Below are positions 27,201 to 36,300 of a DNA stretch of 64,000 nt, piece by piece. The stretch's first letter is position 1; each line of letters opens with the position of its first letter. The notes beneath the pieces were generated by a model. That model saw only the letters and a program-made list of their open reading frames with translations, was not told the origin of the DNA and did no database searches. The stretch is from Corynebacterium pollutisoli. Its GTDB lineage: Bacteria > Actinomycetota > Actinomycetes > Mycobacteriales > Mycobacteriaceae. The DNA lies in NCBI RefSeq assembly GCF_900177745.1, contig NZ_FXAR01000001.1:310001-374000 (forward strand), given 5' to 3'. Both the position numbers and the translations under genes were made by a program.

Positions 27201-27343
27201 CCGGGCCCGCCCTGGCGCAGGTCGCCGGTGCGGCCGGCTGGGACCCCGATGACTACCAGGGCTTCCTCGAGCACTACCTGCGGCTGACCCGCAAGGCCCG
27301 TCAGATCGTCGACGAGGTGTTCTGGGGCGAATCAGCCCCGTGA
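24266..27343 (+). CDS. glnE: glutamine synthetase adenylyltransferase / adenylyl-removing enzyme
   Basis: 1025 residues with two nucleotidyltransferase domains, as in all GlnE proteins. The N-terminal (de-adenylylating) one has GAGELNYISDVDVIFV about residues 246-262. The C-terminal (adenylylating) one has LGGAELGYGSDADVMFV about 746-762. Both keep the GxxxxxxxDxD metal motif. Helical regions separate them. It attaches or removes AMP on the conserved tyrosine of beta-type glutamine synthetases, here Tyr406 of both paralogues at 37701-39137 and 46195-47631. AGGAG lies upstream of ATG 24266, and it is co-directional with glnA2. Confidence 0.96.
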   Translation: MTRTIVPSPAVLSLTGPRAAEDLAHLGWDNEESVDLLWALAGSGDADLALNTLIRIVSALGNDRAELDDALRRDAGLRVRLFALLGGSTALGDHLAANPHLWQELARGLPTPEELMQAMLGAVDAVPAEFDVAEEPEGVTDTATTDLTTPGTYRARIAEPQAATALRLTYRTLIMRIAAHDLAGTFAARRGEVPEQPVIPFTTVTGLLTALADAALTAALAVAVAGVYGEEKGVDTRLAVMAMGKCGAGELNYISDVDVIFVAEPATPKATRLAGEFMRIGSKAFFEVDANLRPEGKSGALARTLDSHLAYYKRWAETWEFQALLKARPMTGSMDLGRDYIEALAPMVWTASQRDSFVDDVQAMRRRVLENVPEAMRDRELKLGTGGLRDVEFAIQLLQLVHGRSDESLRVLSTVDALEALVHGGYVGREDGHQLIEAYEFLRLLEHRLQLHRLRRTHTMPADDDQRNLAWLAATSGFSASGKKTAVDAMQKHLRGIRLLISDLHQRLFYRPLLHTVVNLSVDEITLSPEAAKLQLAALGYRHPARAFEHLTALAAGGSRKAKLQAMLLPTLMTWLSDTADPDAGLLNYRKLSDAAYNRVWFLRMLRDEGVVGQRLMRILGTSPYTSDLIISSPDFVKQLGDGASGPKVMDPAPDQVCKALVASSKRHMDPDRAVSVARSLRRVELARIASADLLDFMPVDQVCMELSLVWDAVLQASLLAEVRWSLDQLGLEEPPARIAIIGMGRLGGAELGYGSDADVMFVCDPVDGVEDTEAVKWATSICDGMRARLSKPSGDPPLEVDLGLRPEGRSGAAVRTIESYERYYREWGEVWEIQALLRATVVAGDEDLGRRFLEMIDRFRYPEEGASASDIREIRRMKARIDDERLPRGADRNTHTKLGRGALTDIEWTAQLLTMMHAHEHEELHNTSTLEVLDVVAEKKIIPAEQVAVLREAWLCATNARNALVLVKGRRTDQLPGPGPALAQVAGAAGWDPDDYQGFLEHYLRLTRKARQIVDEVFWGESAP

Positions 27344-27442
27344 CCCTGAGTCGGGGTGAGGCGTGACCCCTAAGGGTGATGACACCTGCCCCGCCACGCG
27401 CTTACGCTGGGGCCCATCACCCCGAAACATGAGGAGCCGACA

Positions 27443-27772
27443 ATGTCTCTTTCCCTGTCCATCGATCTGAACGACGCCACCTTCGCCGACCTGCGCGCGC
27501 TCGTCGACGCCGCCCGCACCGCCGGCGTCAGCGACGACATCCGCCTCGAACTCGAGGACACCACCCTCATCGTCACCGCGTCCGACACCGCCGACCGTGA
27601 CGAGGCCGTCGACGCCCCGGCAAGCGGCACCACACCCCGCAACGAACACCACCGTGGCCCCTTCAGTTCCGGAAACTGGGGCGGGCAGGGCAGCCAGATC
27701 GGCGACGCCGCCATCCGCAGCGTCATCGACATCCTCACCGGCCGCCAGGAACCGCCGCGCCGTAACGACTGA
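27443..27772 (+). CDS. hypothetical small protein
   Basis: 109 residues. The first half is rich in Asp, Thr and Leu with a beta/alpha pattern (SLSIDLNDATFADLRALVDAAR). The second half is glycine- and serine-rich (FSSGNWGGQGSQIGD) and ends in a basic tail. There is no signal peptide or membrane helix. GAGGAG precedes ATG 27443. I do not recognise the family. It lies 39 bases before an ATPase gene that has its own leaderless-type promoter. Confidence 0.7.
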   Translation: MSLSLSIDLNDATFADLRALVDAARTAGVSDDIRLELEDTTLIVTASDTADRDEAVDAPASGTTPRNEHHRGPFSSGNWGGQGSQIGDAAIRSVIDILTGRQEPPRRND

Positions 27773-27811
27773 CCGTCGCAAAGAGGTGACCTCCGCCACT
27801 AGCATGGACTC

Positions 27812-28516
27812 ATGTTCATCCGATCAGTGCGCGTGGACCCCATCCGGGAGGACACCTACATCCGCGACATCCCCGTGGTGCGACACCTGTCGCACCGGGA
27901 TCCGCTGCGCCTGGCGTCGCCGGTCACCTGCTTCGTCGGTGACAACGGTTCCGGAAAATCCACGTTGGTCGAGGCCATCGCCATCGCCGCGGGCTTCGAC
28001 CCCGGCGGCGGGCCCCTCCGCCACGCGGATTTCCAGGGCCGGATCCACCCCACCCACTCACCGCTCGCGCGGTGGCTGTCCCTGCGCGGACGGGCCATCC
28101 CGGAACGCGGTTACTTCCTCCGTGCCGAGACCCACTACGACACGGTGACCATCTTCGACACGCTTCCCGACGCCACCGAGACCCGTCACGCCATGTCCCA
28201 CGGCGAGTCCGTGCTGTCGATCCTCGCCGACCACGTCCACGGAGCGGGCCTCTACATTTTCGATGAGCCCGAGTCCGGCCTGTCGGTGGTCAGGCAGATG
28301 GCGCTCGCCGCCGAGATCCACCAGGCGGTCCAGCGGGGTGCGCAGTTCATCATCGCCACGCACTCGCCGATCATGCTGGCCATCCCGGACGCGGCGATCA
28401 TCGACATCACCGAGGATGGTCTCGAGGACACCGTCTACGAGGAGGCGGAGGCGGTCATCGCCACCCGCGAGTTCCTCGAGGACCCGCAGGGCACGATCCG
28501 CTACATCCTGGGCTGA
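27812..28516 (+). CDS. AAA/ABC-type ATPase
   Basis: 234 residues. Walker A GDNGSGKST is about residue 47-55, an ABC-like signature MSHGES about 130, Walker B LYIFDEPESGLS about 147, and a switch histidine in IIATHSP. No membrane domain or transporter partner is present, and it resembles the small OLD/RecF-like predicted ATPases that act alone. ATG 27812 comes 6 nt after TAGCAT (27800-27805). Its stop abuts the stop of the convergent lipoprotein gene with no gap. The role is unknown. Confidence 0.85.
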   Translation: MFIRSVRVDPIREDTYIRDIPVVRHLSHRDPLRLASPVTCFVGDNGSGKSTLVEAIAIAAGFDPGGGPLRHADFQGRIHPTHSPLARWLSLRGRAIPERGYFLRAETHYDTVTIFDTLPDATETRHAMSHGESVLSILADHVHGAGLYIFDEPESGLSVVRQMALAAEIHQAVQRGAQFIIATHSPIMLAIPDAAIIDITEDGLEDTVYEEAEAVIATREFLEDPQGTIRYILG

Positions 28517-29095
28517 CTATTCGCAGGCGATGCCGTCGCCGTCCCGGTCCAGGTGCCTGCCGTAACCCGGCTCGCCCTGGTAGATCGGGGCGACGCCCGC
28601 CGCGCGGGCGGCGGTGCAGTTCTGGTAGTATGCGGCTGCTGGTGCGGGGGCTGGCGCTGGTGCGGGGGCCGGTGCCTCAAACGCGGCGGCCTGGATCGTT
28701 TCGGTCACCACGACCGTCTCGACGACCGGTTCCGCGTGGACGGTCTCGACGACGGTTTCGACGACCGGCTCGGCGTGGATGGTCTCGGTGACGGGTGCGG
28801 GCACCTCGGTCACCGTCTCGGTGACCGGTTCCGGGGTGACGGTGACGGTCTCGGTGAACGGATCCGGGATGATGTACATCGTCTCGGTGACCGGGGCCAG
28901 CGTCACGGTGGTGGTGGACACGGAGGTCTGCGTGACCCGCACCGTGGTCGTCGTGGCGATGTCGGCCACCGCCGCGATCTGAGTGTCGCGCTCCACGGGC
29001 GGGAGGCCACAGCTCGTCAGCAGGAGACCGGCGGACACGAGCGCGATCGGGACGGTCCGTCGGATTCGGGGCGACGAAGGGGTGAAGGTCTGCAC
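28517..29095 (-). CDS. lipoprotein with Excalibur calcium-binding domain
   Basis: About 192 residues. A signal peptide ends in the lipobox LTSC (Cys29), so it should be lipid-anchored outside the membrane. The middle is a Thr/Val/Glu-rich repeat of the type (V)TET(V/I) and EPVVETV, likely an extended wall-spanning stalk, followed by an Ala-Pro run (about 140-155). The C-terminus is an Excalibur domain: YYQNCTAARAAG...GYGRHLDRDGDGIACE, with the DxDxDG calcium loop and two cysteines. I place the start at GTG 29095; a longer frame to 29152 would run through a terminator hairpin. Confidence 0.85.
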   Translation of the reverse strand: MQTFTPSSPRIRRTVPIALVSAGLLLTSCGLPPVERDTQIAAVADIATTTTVRVTQTSVSTTTVTLAPVTETMYIIPDPFTETVTVTPEPVTETVTEVPAPVTETIHAEPVVETVVETVHAEPVVETVVVTETIQAAAFEAPAPAPAPAPAPAAAYYQNCTAARAAGVAPIYQGEPGYGRHLDRDGDGIACE

Positions 29096-29109
29096 GGGGC
29101 CTCGCTGGC

Positions 29110-29119
29110 GTCGAGAAGC
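29110..29119 (-). repeat. intergenic copy of the iterated GCTTNTCGACG word
   Basis: GTCGAGAAGC on the plus strand (GCTTCTCGAC on the minus), lying outside any gene between the lipoprotein start and the MFS terminator. It belongs to the set described in the findings. Confidence 0.8.
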
Positions 29120-29152
29120 AAAAATTGCTGCCACCCGAACAGGTGACAGCAA
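29120..29152 (-). terminator. Rho-independent terminator after MFS gene
   Basis: On the minus strand an 11-bp stem with one mismatch (29142-29152 with 29125-29135) is followed by TTTTT (29120-29124). It closes the unit that ends with the MFS gene at 29209. Confidence 0.75.
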
Positions 29153-29208
29153 CTGAGAATACTCCCCGGGGTAACTTATTCAACTTCGGGGAAGTGTGTG
29201 GGGGTGGG

Positions 29209-30567
29209 TTACTTCTCGGCGGAGCTGTCCACGATGCGCACGGTGCCGCGGCCGGCGCGGGCGCGGCGGCGTCGGCTGACGATGATCCGGAAGGTGATGA
29301 GTCCGATCCAGCCGAATCCCCACACGAGGTGAATGGCCCACCAGGAGGCCCGGAAATCGGCCCACGTGTAGTCCTGCCCCTGCGAGTAGTGGTCGAGCAG
29401 GAGGCCGACGGCCTGGGCCGCGAACATGCCGGCGAAGAAGCCGCCCATGTTGGACATGCCCGTGGCGGTGGCGACGATGCGGCGGTCGAGGTCCTCGCGG
29501 ATGTCGTCGAAACCGTAGTTGGACGTCGGGGTGAACAGGGCCATGAGCACGTTGACCATGATGATGGCCGTCACGCCGCGTGGCTCCTCCGGCAGGAAGA
29601 ATATGATCCAGGTGAAGCCGATGACACCCGCGAAGACGATGGCGGCGACGACACGGTTGTTGCCCAGCCGGGCGGAGATCGGGCCGAGGATGGGGCCGGC
29701 GAACATCGACGCGATGACGTTGATCGTCAGGACCATACCGATGGTGGCGGGGGACAGTCCCATGCCCAGCGTCATGAGCGGCACGCCCCACAGGAGGGTG
29801 AACACGATCTGCGGCATCATCGACGCGTAGTGGTTGAAGAAACCCTGCCAGCACAGCGGTTCGCGGAACACCGTCAGCAGCAGGCGGCCGATGGGCATCT
29901 TGTCCGGTGGGGACTGCTTCTCCCGGACGTGGCCGGAATCCTTCTCCAGCTTCGACGCCGCCCACGTCTCGGGGGAGTCGGCGACGGCTACACCGGCGGC
30001 GATGGCGATGAGCAGACCGGTGGCACCGAGGCTGATGAACGCGGTGGTCCAGCCCGGACCGTGGAGCAGCGCCAGGAAGGGCACCGCGGAGAGGAACTGG
30101 CCGATCTGGCCGATGGCCGCGGTCATCTGGGTGAACAGCGGGGTCTTCTTCAGCGGGAACCAGTACGGCAGGATGCGCATGACCGACAGGAACGCGGTGG
30201 CGTCACCGGCACCGATGAGGACACGGGCACCGATGGCCACCCAGTAGGAGCTGGTGAAACCGAGCAGGACCTGCCCGGACGCCATGATGATCGCGCCGAC
30301 GACCAGCAGTCGACGGGGTCCGAAACGGTCGATGAGCATGCCGACCGGGATCTGCGCGAAGGCGTAGACACCGATCTGGACGGCGGTGAACACGGCGATG
30401 CGGGAGGCGTCGACACCGAACCGGTCGATCGCGTCCACCGAGGCGACACCGAAGGAGGTGCGTCCGGTGATGGCGACGACGTACACCAGCACGGCGGTCA
30501 CCCAGACAATGACGGCCTTGCGGGTCACCTGCTCGCGGGGGTGTGGGGTCAGTATCGATTGAGTCAC
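29209..30567 (-). CDS. MFS transporter
   Basis: 452 residues with twelve hydrophobic segments in two halves, a loop 2-3 motif GMLIDRFGPRRLL (MFS motif A) about residues 75-88 and a long central cytoplasmic loop (about 205-235). The RxxxG-x-Y pattern and FTQMTAAIGQIGQF in helix 5 fit metabolite or organic-anion carriers. The substrate cannot be assigned. The GTG start at 30567 is 7 nt after TAGGGT (30575-30580 on this strand), leaderless in form. A small putative membrane protein is encoded just upstream. Confidence 0.88.
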   Translation of the reverse strand: MTQSILTPHPREQVTRKAVIVWVTAVLVYVVAITGRTSFGVASVDAIDRFGVDASRIAVFTAVQIGVYAFAQIPVGMLIDRFGPRRLLVVGAIIMASGQVLLGFTSSYWVAIGARVLIGAGDATAFLSVMRILPYWFPLKKTPLFTQMTAAIGQIGQFLSAVPFLALLHGPGWTTAFISLGATGLLIAIAAGVAVADSPETWAASKLEKDSGHVREKQSPPDKMPIGRLLLTVFREPLCWQGFFNHYASMMPQIVFTLLWGVPLMTLGMGLSPATIGMVLTINVIASMFAGPILGPISARLGNNRVVAAIVFAGVIGFTWIIFFLPEEPRGVTAIIMVNVLMALFTPTSNYGFDDIREDLDRRIVATATGMSNMGGFFAGMFAAQAVGLLLDHYSQGQDYTWADFRASWWAIHLVWGFGWIGLITFRIIVSRRRRARAGRGTVRIVDSSAEK

Positions 30568-30606
30568 GTGTCACACCCTATACCCTTCGGTCAGACCACA
30601 GCGTGC

Positions 30607-30867
30607 TTACCGTACTTTTTCTTGCGGCGCCGACCACGGGTGGATGGGGCCGTGGCCGTGGCCGTGATCGATCGTCCAGACGGTTGCGAAGACAGCCGCC
30701 ACCACCTGGACTGCCCACCAGAGGCTGCGTCCGGACGACGACGCCGACCGCGGTTCCGCCTGGTCCGCTCCGCCGCCGTACACCGGGTACGTGCAGGAGC
30801 GTGGCTCCGCGCGAGCACGGTGTACTCGCGTGGTCGGCCCACCCGCAGGTTCTTCACCCCTACCCAT
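30607..30867 (-). CDS. putative small membrane protein
   Basis: 86 residues from ATG 30867. The N-terminal half is polar and basic; one hydrophobic segment follows (LWWAVQVVAAVFATVWTI, about 50-67), then a His-Gly repeat (HGHGHG) and a short tail. Codons in this frame end mostly in G or C, as expected for a real gene here, whereas the overlapping alternative frame is arginine-rich and repetitive. It lies 39 bases upstream of the MFS gene and on the same strand. The histidine cluster could bind metal. I do not recognise a family, and the start is uncertain. Confidence 0.5.
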   Translation of the reverse strand: MGRGEEPAGGPTTRVHRARAEPRSCTYPVYGGGADQAEPRSASSSGRSLWWAVQVVAAVFATVWTIDHGHGHGPIHPWSAPQEKVR

Positions 30868-30939
30868 CCTAGAGGTGCGCGGGGTGGATGCCACCCGTGG
30901 AGAGGGTGGGATAACAGGCACACCCGCGGGGGCGCAACG

Positions 30940-30945
30940 TATGGT
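30940..30945 (+). promoter_or_regulatory. -10 box of thrC
   Basis: TATGGT ends 7 nt before the GTG start at 30953, with no ribosome site between them. It argues for a leaderless thrC message and for the GTG over the in-frame ATG at 30941. Confidence 0.55.
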
Positions 30946-30952
30946 GTTCAAC

Positions 30953-32395
30953 GTGGATTACATTTCGACGCGCGACTCCTCCCGTACTCCCGCCACCTTC
31001 ACCGACATCCTGCTCGGTGGGCTGGCCCCCGACGGCGGTCTCTACCTGCCCGCCGAATACCCGCAGCTGAGCGACGAGCAGCTCACCGCCTGGCGTTCCC
31101 TGCTGGCGGAGAAGGGGTACGCCGCCGTGGCCGCGGAGGTGCTGAAGATCTTCGTCGACGACATCCCAGCGGAGGATCTCGAGGGCATTGCGGCCCGCGC
31201 CTACACCACCCCGAAGTTCGCCGACGAGGAGATCGTCCCCGTCACCGAGCTGGAGGACGGCCTCTACATCGGCCACCTCTCCGAGGGCCCGACCGCCGCG
31301 TTCAAGGACATGGCGATGCAGTTGCTCGGTGAGCTCTTCGAGTACGAGCTGGCCCGTCGCGGCGAGACCCTCAACATCCTCGGCGCCACCTCGGGTGACA
31401 CCGGTTCCTCCGCGGAGTACGCCATGCGCGGCCGGAAGGGTATCCGCGTGTTCATGCTCACCCCGGCCGGTCGTATGACCCCGTTCCAGCAGGCGCAGAT
31501 GTTCGGTCTGGAGGATCCGAACATCTTCAACATCGCCCTCGACGGCGTCTTCGACGACTGCCAGGACGTGGTCAAGGCCGTCTCCGCCGACGCCGCCTAC
31601 AAGGCCGAGAACCGCATCGGTGCGGTCAACTCCATCAACTGGGCCCGCCTCATGGCGCAGGTGGTCTACTACATCACCTCGTGGATGAAGGTGACGGAGT
31701 CCAACGACCAGAAGGTCTCCTTCTCCGTGCCCACGGGCAACTTCGGTGACATCTGCTCCGGCCACATCGCCCGCCGGATGGGCCTGCCGATCGACCGCCT
31801 CATCGTGGCCACCAACGAGAACGACGTCCTCGACGAATTCTTCCGCACCGGCAACTACCGCCCGCGCCCGGCCTCCGAGACGATGGCGACGTCCTCGCCG
31901 TCGATGGACATCTCCCGCGCCTCCAACTTCGAGCGCTTCGTCTTCGACCTCCTGGGCCGCGACGCCGACCGCATCGCGCAGCACTTCGGCGTCGACGTCA
32001 AGGCCGACGGTTTCTCGCTTGCCGACGATCCCGCCTTCCCCGACGCCGCCGGGAAGTACGGATTCCTGTCCGGCCGCTCCACCCACCAGGACCGCCTGGA
32101 CACGATCAAGGACGTGTGGGAGCGCCTGGAGGTCATGCTCGATCCGCACACCGCCGACGGCGTCAAGGTCGCCCGCGAGTGGCGCGCCGAGGTGGACACC
32201 CCGATCGTCTGCCTGGAGACCGCCCTGCCGGTGAAGTTCGCCGAGACCATCGAGGAGGCCACCGGCACCACCCCGGAGACCCCGGAGCGTTTCGCCGGCA
32301 TCCTCGACGCCGACCGCCACGTCACCGACCTGCCGAACGACGCGGACACCGTCAAGCAGTTCATCACCGACTCGATCCGTACGACGGCGGTGTAA
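30953..32395 (+). CDS. thrC: threonine synthase
   Basis: 480 residues. It converts O-phosphohomoserine to threonine with pyridoxal phosphate. The PLP lysine is Lys118 in TAAFKDMAM, and ATSGDTGSSA and PTGNFGDICSG form the phosphate and cofactor pockets. It follows the C. glutamicum ThrC sequence closely from its first residues (DYISTRD), which fixes the start at GTG 30953. The other threonine genes (hom, thrB) are not in the window, as is normal in corynebacteria, where thrC is separate. A tiny gene follows two bases later. Confidence 0.97.
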   Translation: MDYISTRDSSRTPATFTDILLGGLAPDGGLYLPAEYPQLSDEQLTAWRSLLAEKGYAAVAAEVLKIFVDDIPAEDLEGIAARAYTTPKFADEEIVPVTELEDGLYIGHLSEGPTAAFKDMAMQLLGELFEYELARRGETLNILGATSGDTGSSAEYAMRGRKGIRVFMLTPAGRMTPFQQAQMFGLEDPNIFNIALDGVFDDCQDVVKAVSADAAYKAENRIGAVNSINWARLMAQVVYYITSWMKVTESNDQKVSFSVPTGNFGDICSGHIARRMGLPIDRLIVATNENDVLDEFFRTGNYRPRPASETMATSSPSMDISRASNFERFVFDLLGRDADRIAQHFGVDVKADGFSLADDPAFPDAAGKYGFLSGRSTHQDRLDTIKDVWERLEVMLDPHTADGVKVAREWRAEVDTPIVCLETALPVKFAETIEEATGTTPETPERFAGILDADRHVTDLPNDADTVKQFITDSIRTTAV

Positions 32396-32397
32396 CC

Positions 32398-32541
32398 ATG
32401 GGCATGCAGTTCAAGATGAGCCAGGAGTACTTCGAGGACTTCGATCCGGAGAAGTTCGCCGAGATGATCAAGGCGAAGGCCGCGGCAGAACAGGCCGAGC
32501 AGGCCGGTCAGGCCGAGGACGACGGCGTCGATAAGCAGTGA
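32398..32541 (+). CDS. small conserved-looking protein downstream of thrC
   Basis: 47 residues starting at ATG 32398, two bases after the thrC stop. The sequence is helical and charged (QEYFEDFDPEKFAEMIKAKAAAEQAEQ) and ends DDGVDKQ. The TGA stop overlaps the GTG of the following protease gene (GTGA). Such tight coupling on both sides supports real translation. I do not recognise a family. Confidence 0.6.
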   Translation: MGMQFKMSQEYFEDFDPEKFAEMIKAKAAAEQAEQAGQAEDDGVDKQ

Positions 32542-33395
32542 GAACGCCCGCCTGGGCGGGCCTGGCGGCGGTGACCATCGCGGGTGTCGGCGCGGTCATC
32601 GCCTGGTCCGTGGATGAGCAGCGACAGAACCCGACACCCATCGCCGAGATCATCGCGGCCGCCCCGGCCCAGGTGGAGGCCGAGTACCGCGCGCCCGCGG
32701 CCAGCCCGTGGGCGCCGGGCACATCGGTGATGATCACCAGGACGTTGCCCGTCCCGGGTGAGACCATCCAGGTCGGGCAGTGCACCGTCGCGTACAGCTT
32801 CACGGCGGGGGAGCGCTCCTTCGCCGTCACCGCGTCCCACTGCGGCAGCCCGGGGGACCACGTGTGGCCCACCGCCGACGGGGAGGCCGCCGACTTCGCG
32901 TCGCCCGTCGGGCAGTTCCTCTACTCCGACCTCTACGACGAGCAGTCGAGCCGCCTGGACGTGGGGGTCATCGAGATCACCAACCCGTGGTACGCGATGA
33001 CGTCCCCCGCGCAGTCCATCCCGACGGTCGTGGCGGAACTCGTCGGCGACCTGCCGGAGACGATCTGCAAGTACGGGATGACCACCGGCGAGACGTGCGG
33101 CACCCCCATCAACCAGACGGGCATCGAGATCCTCGCCGACCATGACGGCACCGAACTGCGGGCGGTCGCCGCCACCGCCGCCGTGTGTGCCCGCGCGGGG
33201 GATTCCGGTGGTCCGGTGTACGCCGACATCGAGGGGCAGCGGGTCATCGTCGGCCTCGTCTCCGGCACCCGCGACGCCGCCCGCGAGCTCAGCTGCGACG
33301 ACCCCGCCGCCGGCCCGATGACCATGTCGTACACGTCCATGCCCGCCATCCAGACCGTCCTGGACCGGGTCGTCCCGGAGGCCGAATACCAGTGA
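32538..33395 (+). CDS. secreted or anchored trypsin-like serine protease
   Basis: 285 residues. An N-terminal hydrophobic helix (about 5-24, WAGLAAVTIAGVGAVIAW) lacks a clear cleavage site and may anchor the protein. The chymotrypsin-fold triad is visible: His in VTASHCG (about residue 101), Asp in RLDVGVIEI (about 139) and Ser in RAGDSGGPV (about 222). Four cysteines could form disulphides. The gene begins GTG 32538, overlapping the preceding stop by 4 bases, and its own stop overlaps the next GTG in the same way. This suggests co-translation with the exonuclease fusion. The substrate is unknown. Confidence 0.85.
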   Translation: MRTPAWAGLAAVTIAGVGAVIAWSVDEQRQNPTPIAEIIAAAPAQVEAEYRAPAASPWAPGTSVMITRTLPVPGETIQVGQCTVAYSFTAGERSFAVTASHCGSPGDHVWPTADGEAADFASPVGQFLYSDLYDEQSSRLDVGVIEITNPWYAMTSPAQSIPTVVAELVGDLPETICKYGMTTGETCGTPINQTGIEILADHDGTELRAVAATAAVCARAGDSGGPVYADIEGQRVIVGLVSGTRDAARELSCDDPAAGPMTMSYTSMPAIQTVLDRVVPEAEYQ

Positions 33396-36300
33396 CCCTC
33401 GCTTTCAAGACCGCCGTCCTCGACCTCGAGACCACCGGTTTTCGCTCCACCGATCGCGTCATCGAGGTCGGTGTCGTGCTTCTCGACGAGAACCTCGCCG
33501 TCGAGGACACCTGGCAGACCCTCGTCCAGCCGGACCGCGACATCGACAACTCCCACGTCCACGGCATCACCGCCTCCGACCTCGTCGGTGCCCCGCGGTT
33601 CTCCGGGATCGCCGCCGAGCTCGCCGCGCTTCTCGACGACCGCGTCCTCGTAGCCCACAACGCCCCCTTCGACACGCGTTTTCTCGCCGCCGAGTTCGCT
33701 CGCCTCGACATCGACCTGCCGGCGGCCACCGCCTGGTCCCTGTGCACCCGCGTGCTCTCCCGCGAGTTGCTGCCCGGCGCCCCGGAACGACTCTCCGAGT
33801 GCCTCACCTGCGTCGGCGTGCACAACGCCCTCCCGCACGCCGCCGTGGCCGACGCCGCCGCGACCGCCGACCTCTTCCGCTGCCTCGTCACCGACCACGG
33901 GGCCCGCTGCGACGATGTCCGGCCCCTGCTCTGGCCGCGGCCCGATCTGCCGCCCGAACCCCTCCGCGTGCGGGGACGCACCGAGACCGGGCACTGGTTC
34001 GAACGCCTCACCGCCAGCGTGCCCGCCACCGGTGTCGCCGAGGTCGACTCCTACCGCCGCCTGCTGCGTGGCGCCCTCCTCGACCACCACCTCTCACTCA
34101 GTGAGATCGAGCAGCTCGTCGCCGAGGCGGAGACACTGGGCCTCAGCCGCGAGGAGGTCATGGACATCCACCTCGACTACGTCCGTCAGCTCGCTGTCGA
34201 GGCGTGGGCCGACGGGGTGGTCACCGCCGCGGAACGCACCCACCTCCACGACATCGCGGTGCAGCTGGCCGTCAGCCCCACCTCGGTCGACGAGCTGCTC
34301 GCTGAACCGGTCTACGGGGAGGTCGAGGACTACGGTCTCCAGCCCGGTGACCGGGTCGCCTTCACCGGCGCGCTGACGCTGGGTCGCGACACCTGGGAGC
34401 AACGCGCCCGCGCCGCCGGCCTCGACGTCGGTGGTGTCACCCGCGGCAGCGTCGTGCTCGTCGCCGCCAACCCGGACTCCATGAGCGGCAAGGCGCGCAA
34501 GGCCCGCGACTACGGGGTGCCCGTCGTCGACGAGACGACCTTCGCCCGCATGCTCAGTGAACTCATCCCCGTGGGGGAGCCGGAGCCGGAGGACACCCCC
34601 GACTTCTCCGCCGTGTTCCCCTGGCTCACCTCCCTCGGGGTGCAGCCTGCCGGACCCGACGACATCGCGCAGGCCTGGCTGCAGCGCCACCGCACGGTGC
34701 CCCTCCACGAACTCTCGCCGCGCCTCGACCCGGCCGAGGTCCCGGACTCCCTGCCGCGCACCGGCAACGTCGTCGCCCGCTGGCTCAACCTCTATCCGCG
34801 TCCGCTCGACGCCTCCGCCACCCAGCTCGCCGATGTCCCCGGCTTCGGCCGCCTCCGCGTCCACCGCACCATCGTGGCGGTCGTCCACTCGGCTCTCGAC
34901 GCCCCGCCCGGCGACTACCTGGCCATGGCCACCGAGGACATCTACCTCGACGACACCGAGGCCGGCGGCGGCGTCGCCCGTGAGGTCGAGACCCTCGCCG
35001 AATGGCTGGCCCTGACCGGCACGCAGCCCGAGCTCCCGGCGGAGGTTCCCGCCGCGGTGCGCCGCGCCCTGGACACCCTGGCGGGCGACTCCTACTGGTC
35101 CGACCCCGCCGCGGACGCCATCGGCCGGGTGCGCAGCGAGATCAGCCGCCGCATCGGCAGCGACCCGCGTGACCGGGACATCTACACCGGCCGCATCATG
35201 GGCACCCGCACCCTCGAGGAGATCGGCGCTGACCACGGCGTCTCCCGCGAGCGCATCCGCCAGCTGGAGACCCGGCTCAAGCGCCGCCTCGTCGAACCCG
35301 ACGACACCCTCCACCTCGTGCTCGACGCCCTGCCGCAGCGCTATGGCGCCCTGGCCGCCGTAGCTGATCTGCTGCGCGACCTGCCCGCACTCGACACCGT
35401 GCTCGACGTGCTGGCCTGGCTCGCCGACGCCTGGGAGATCCGTGGTGACTGGTTCCAGCGCACCGGGTTCGACGACGACCTCGCCCAGGCACTCACCGAC
35501 TTCGCCGACGAGTTCGGTGTCGCGTCGTTGGCGGCGGTGGCGGACAACCTGGGCGTCGATAAGCAGGTCCTGGCCGCGCGCCTGGCCGGGGAGGTCACCG
35601 TCCACGGCGACCACCTGCTCACCCGGACCCGCTCGGCACAGGACCGGGCGGCCGCGCTGCTGGCCATCGAGGGCGAGCCGCTCACCGGACCCTCCCTGGT
35701 GGAGCGCCTCGGGGAGGCCAATCCGCGCACCCTCTACAACGCCATGGGTGCCGATCCTCGTATCATCCGCGTCGGCCGCGACCGCTGGGCACTGGCCGCC
35801 TGGGGCCTGGAGGAGTACTCCACGCTCGCCGAGTGGATCGGGCAGCGCGTCGAGACCGGGCCCGTCCCGCTGCTGCGCCTGCTCGAGGAGGCGCAGGCCC
35901 TCGGCGTCGCGGAGAGCTCCGTGCGCACCTACGCCAGCTCCGTCGAGTTCCAGACCGTCGACGGGATGGTCAGCCGCGCCGACGAGGTGCAGGAGATCGA
36001 CGCCGACCCCGATGAGACCCCCGGCCTCTACCGCGTCAACGGCGACCTCCACCTGCTCACCACCGTCACCCACGATCACCTGCGCGGCTCCGGTTCCGGC
36101 ATCCCCCGCGGCCTCGCTGCCGCCCTCGAGGTGCCGGTGCTGGAGAAGAAGACCCTGGTCAGCGACCTCGGCGACCAGACCGTGAGCAACGGCCGCAGTG
36201 GCGCGACCGTCGGCAGCATCCGCCGCTTCCTCGAGGCCGCCGACATCGGAGAGGGCGAGCGCATCTGGCTGCAGTTCACCGCCGACGGGCGTTTCGACGT

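Noticed and set aside
30591..30923. Alternative frame overlapping the small membrane protein
   Set aside because: It is very arginine-rich, with poor third-position pattern and no hydrophobic segment, whereas the frame at 30607-30867 has both.
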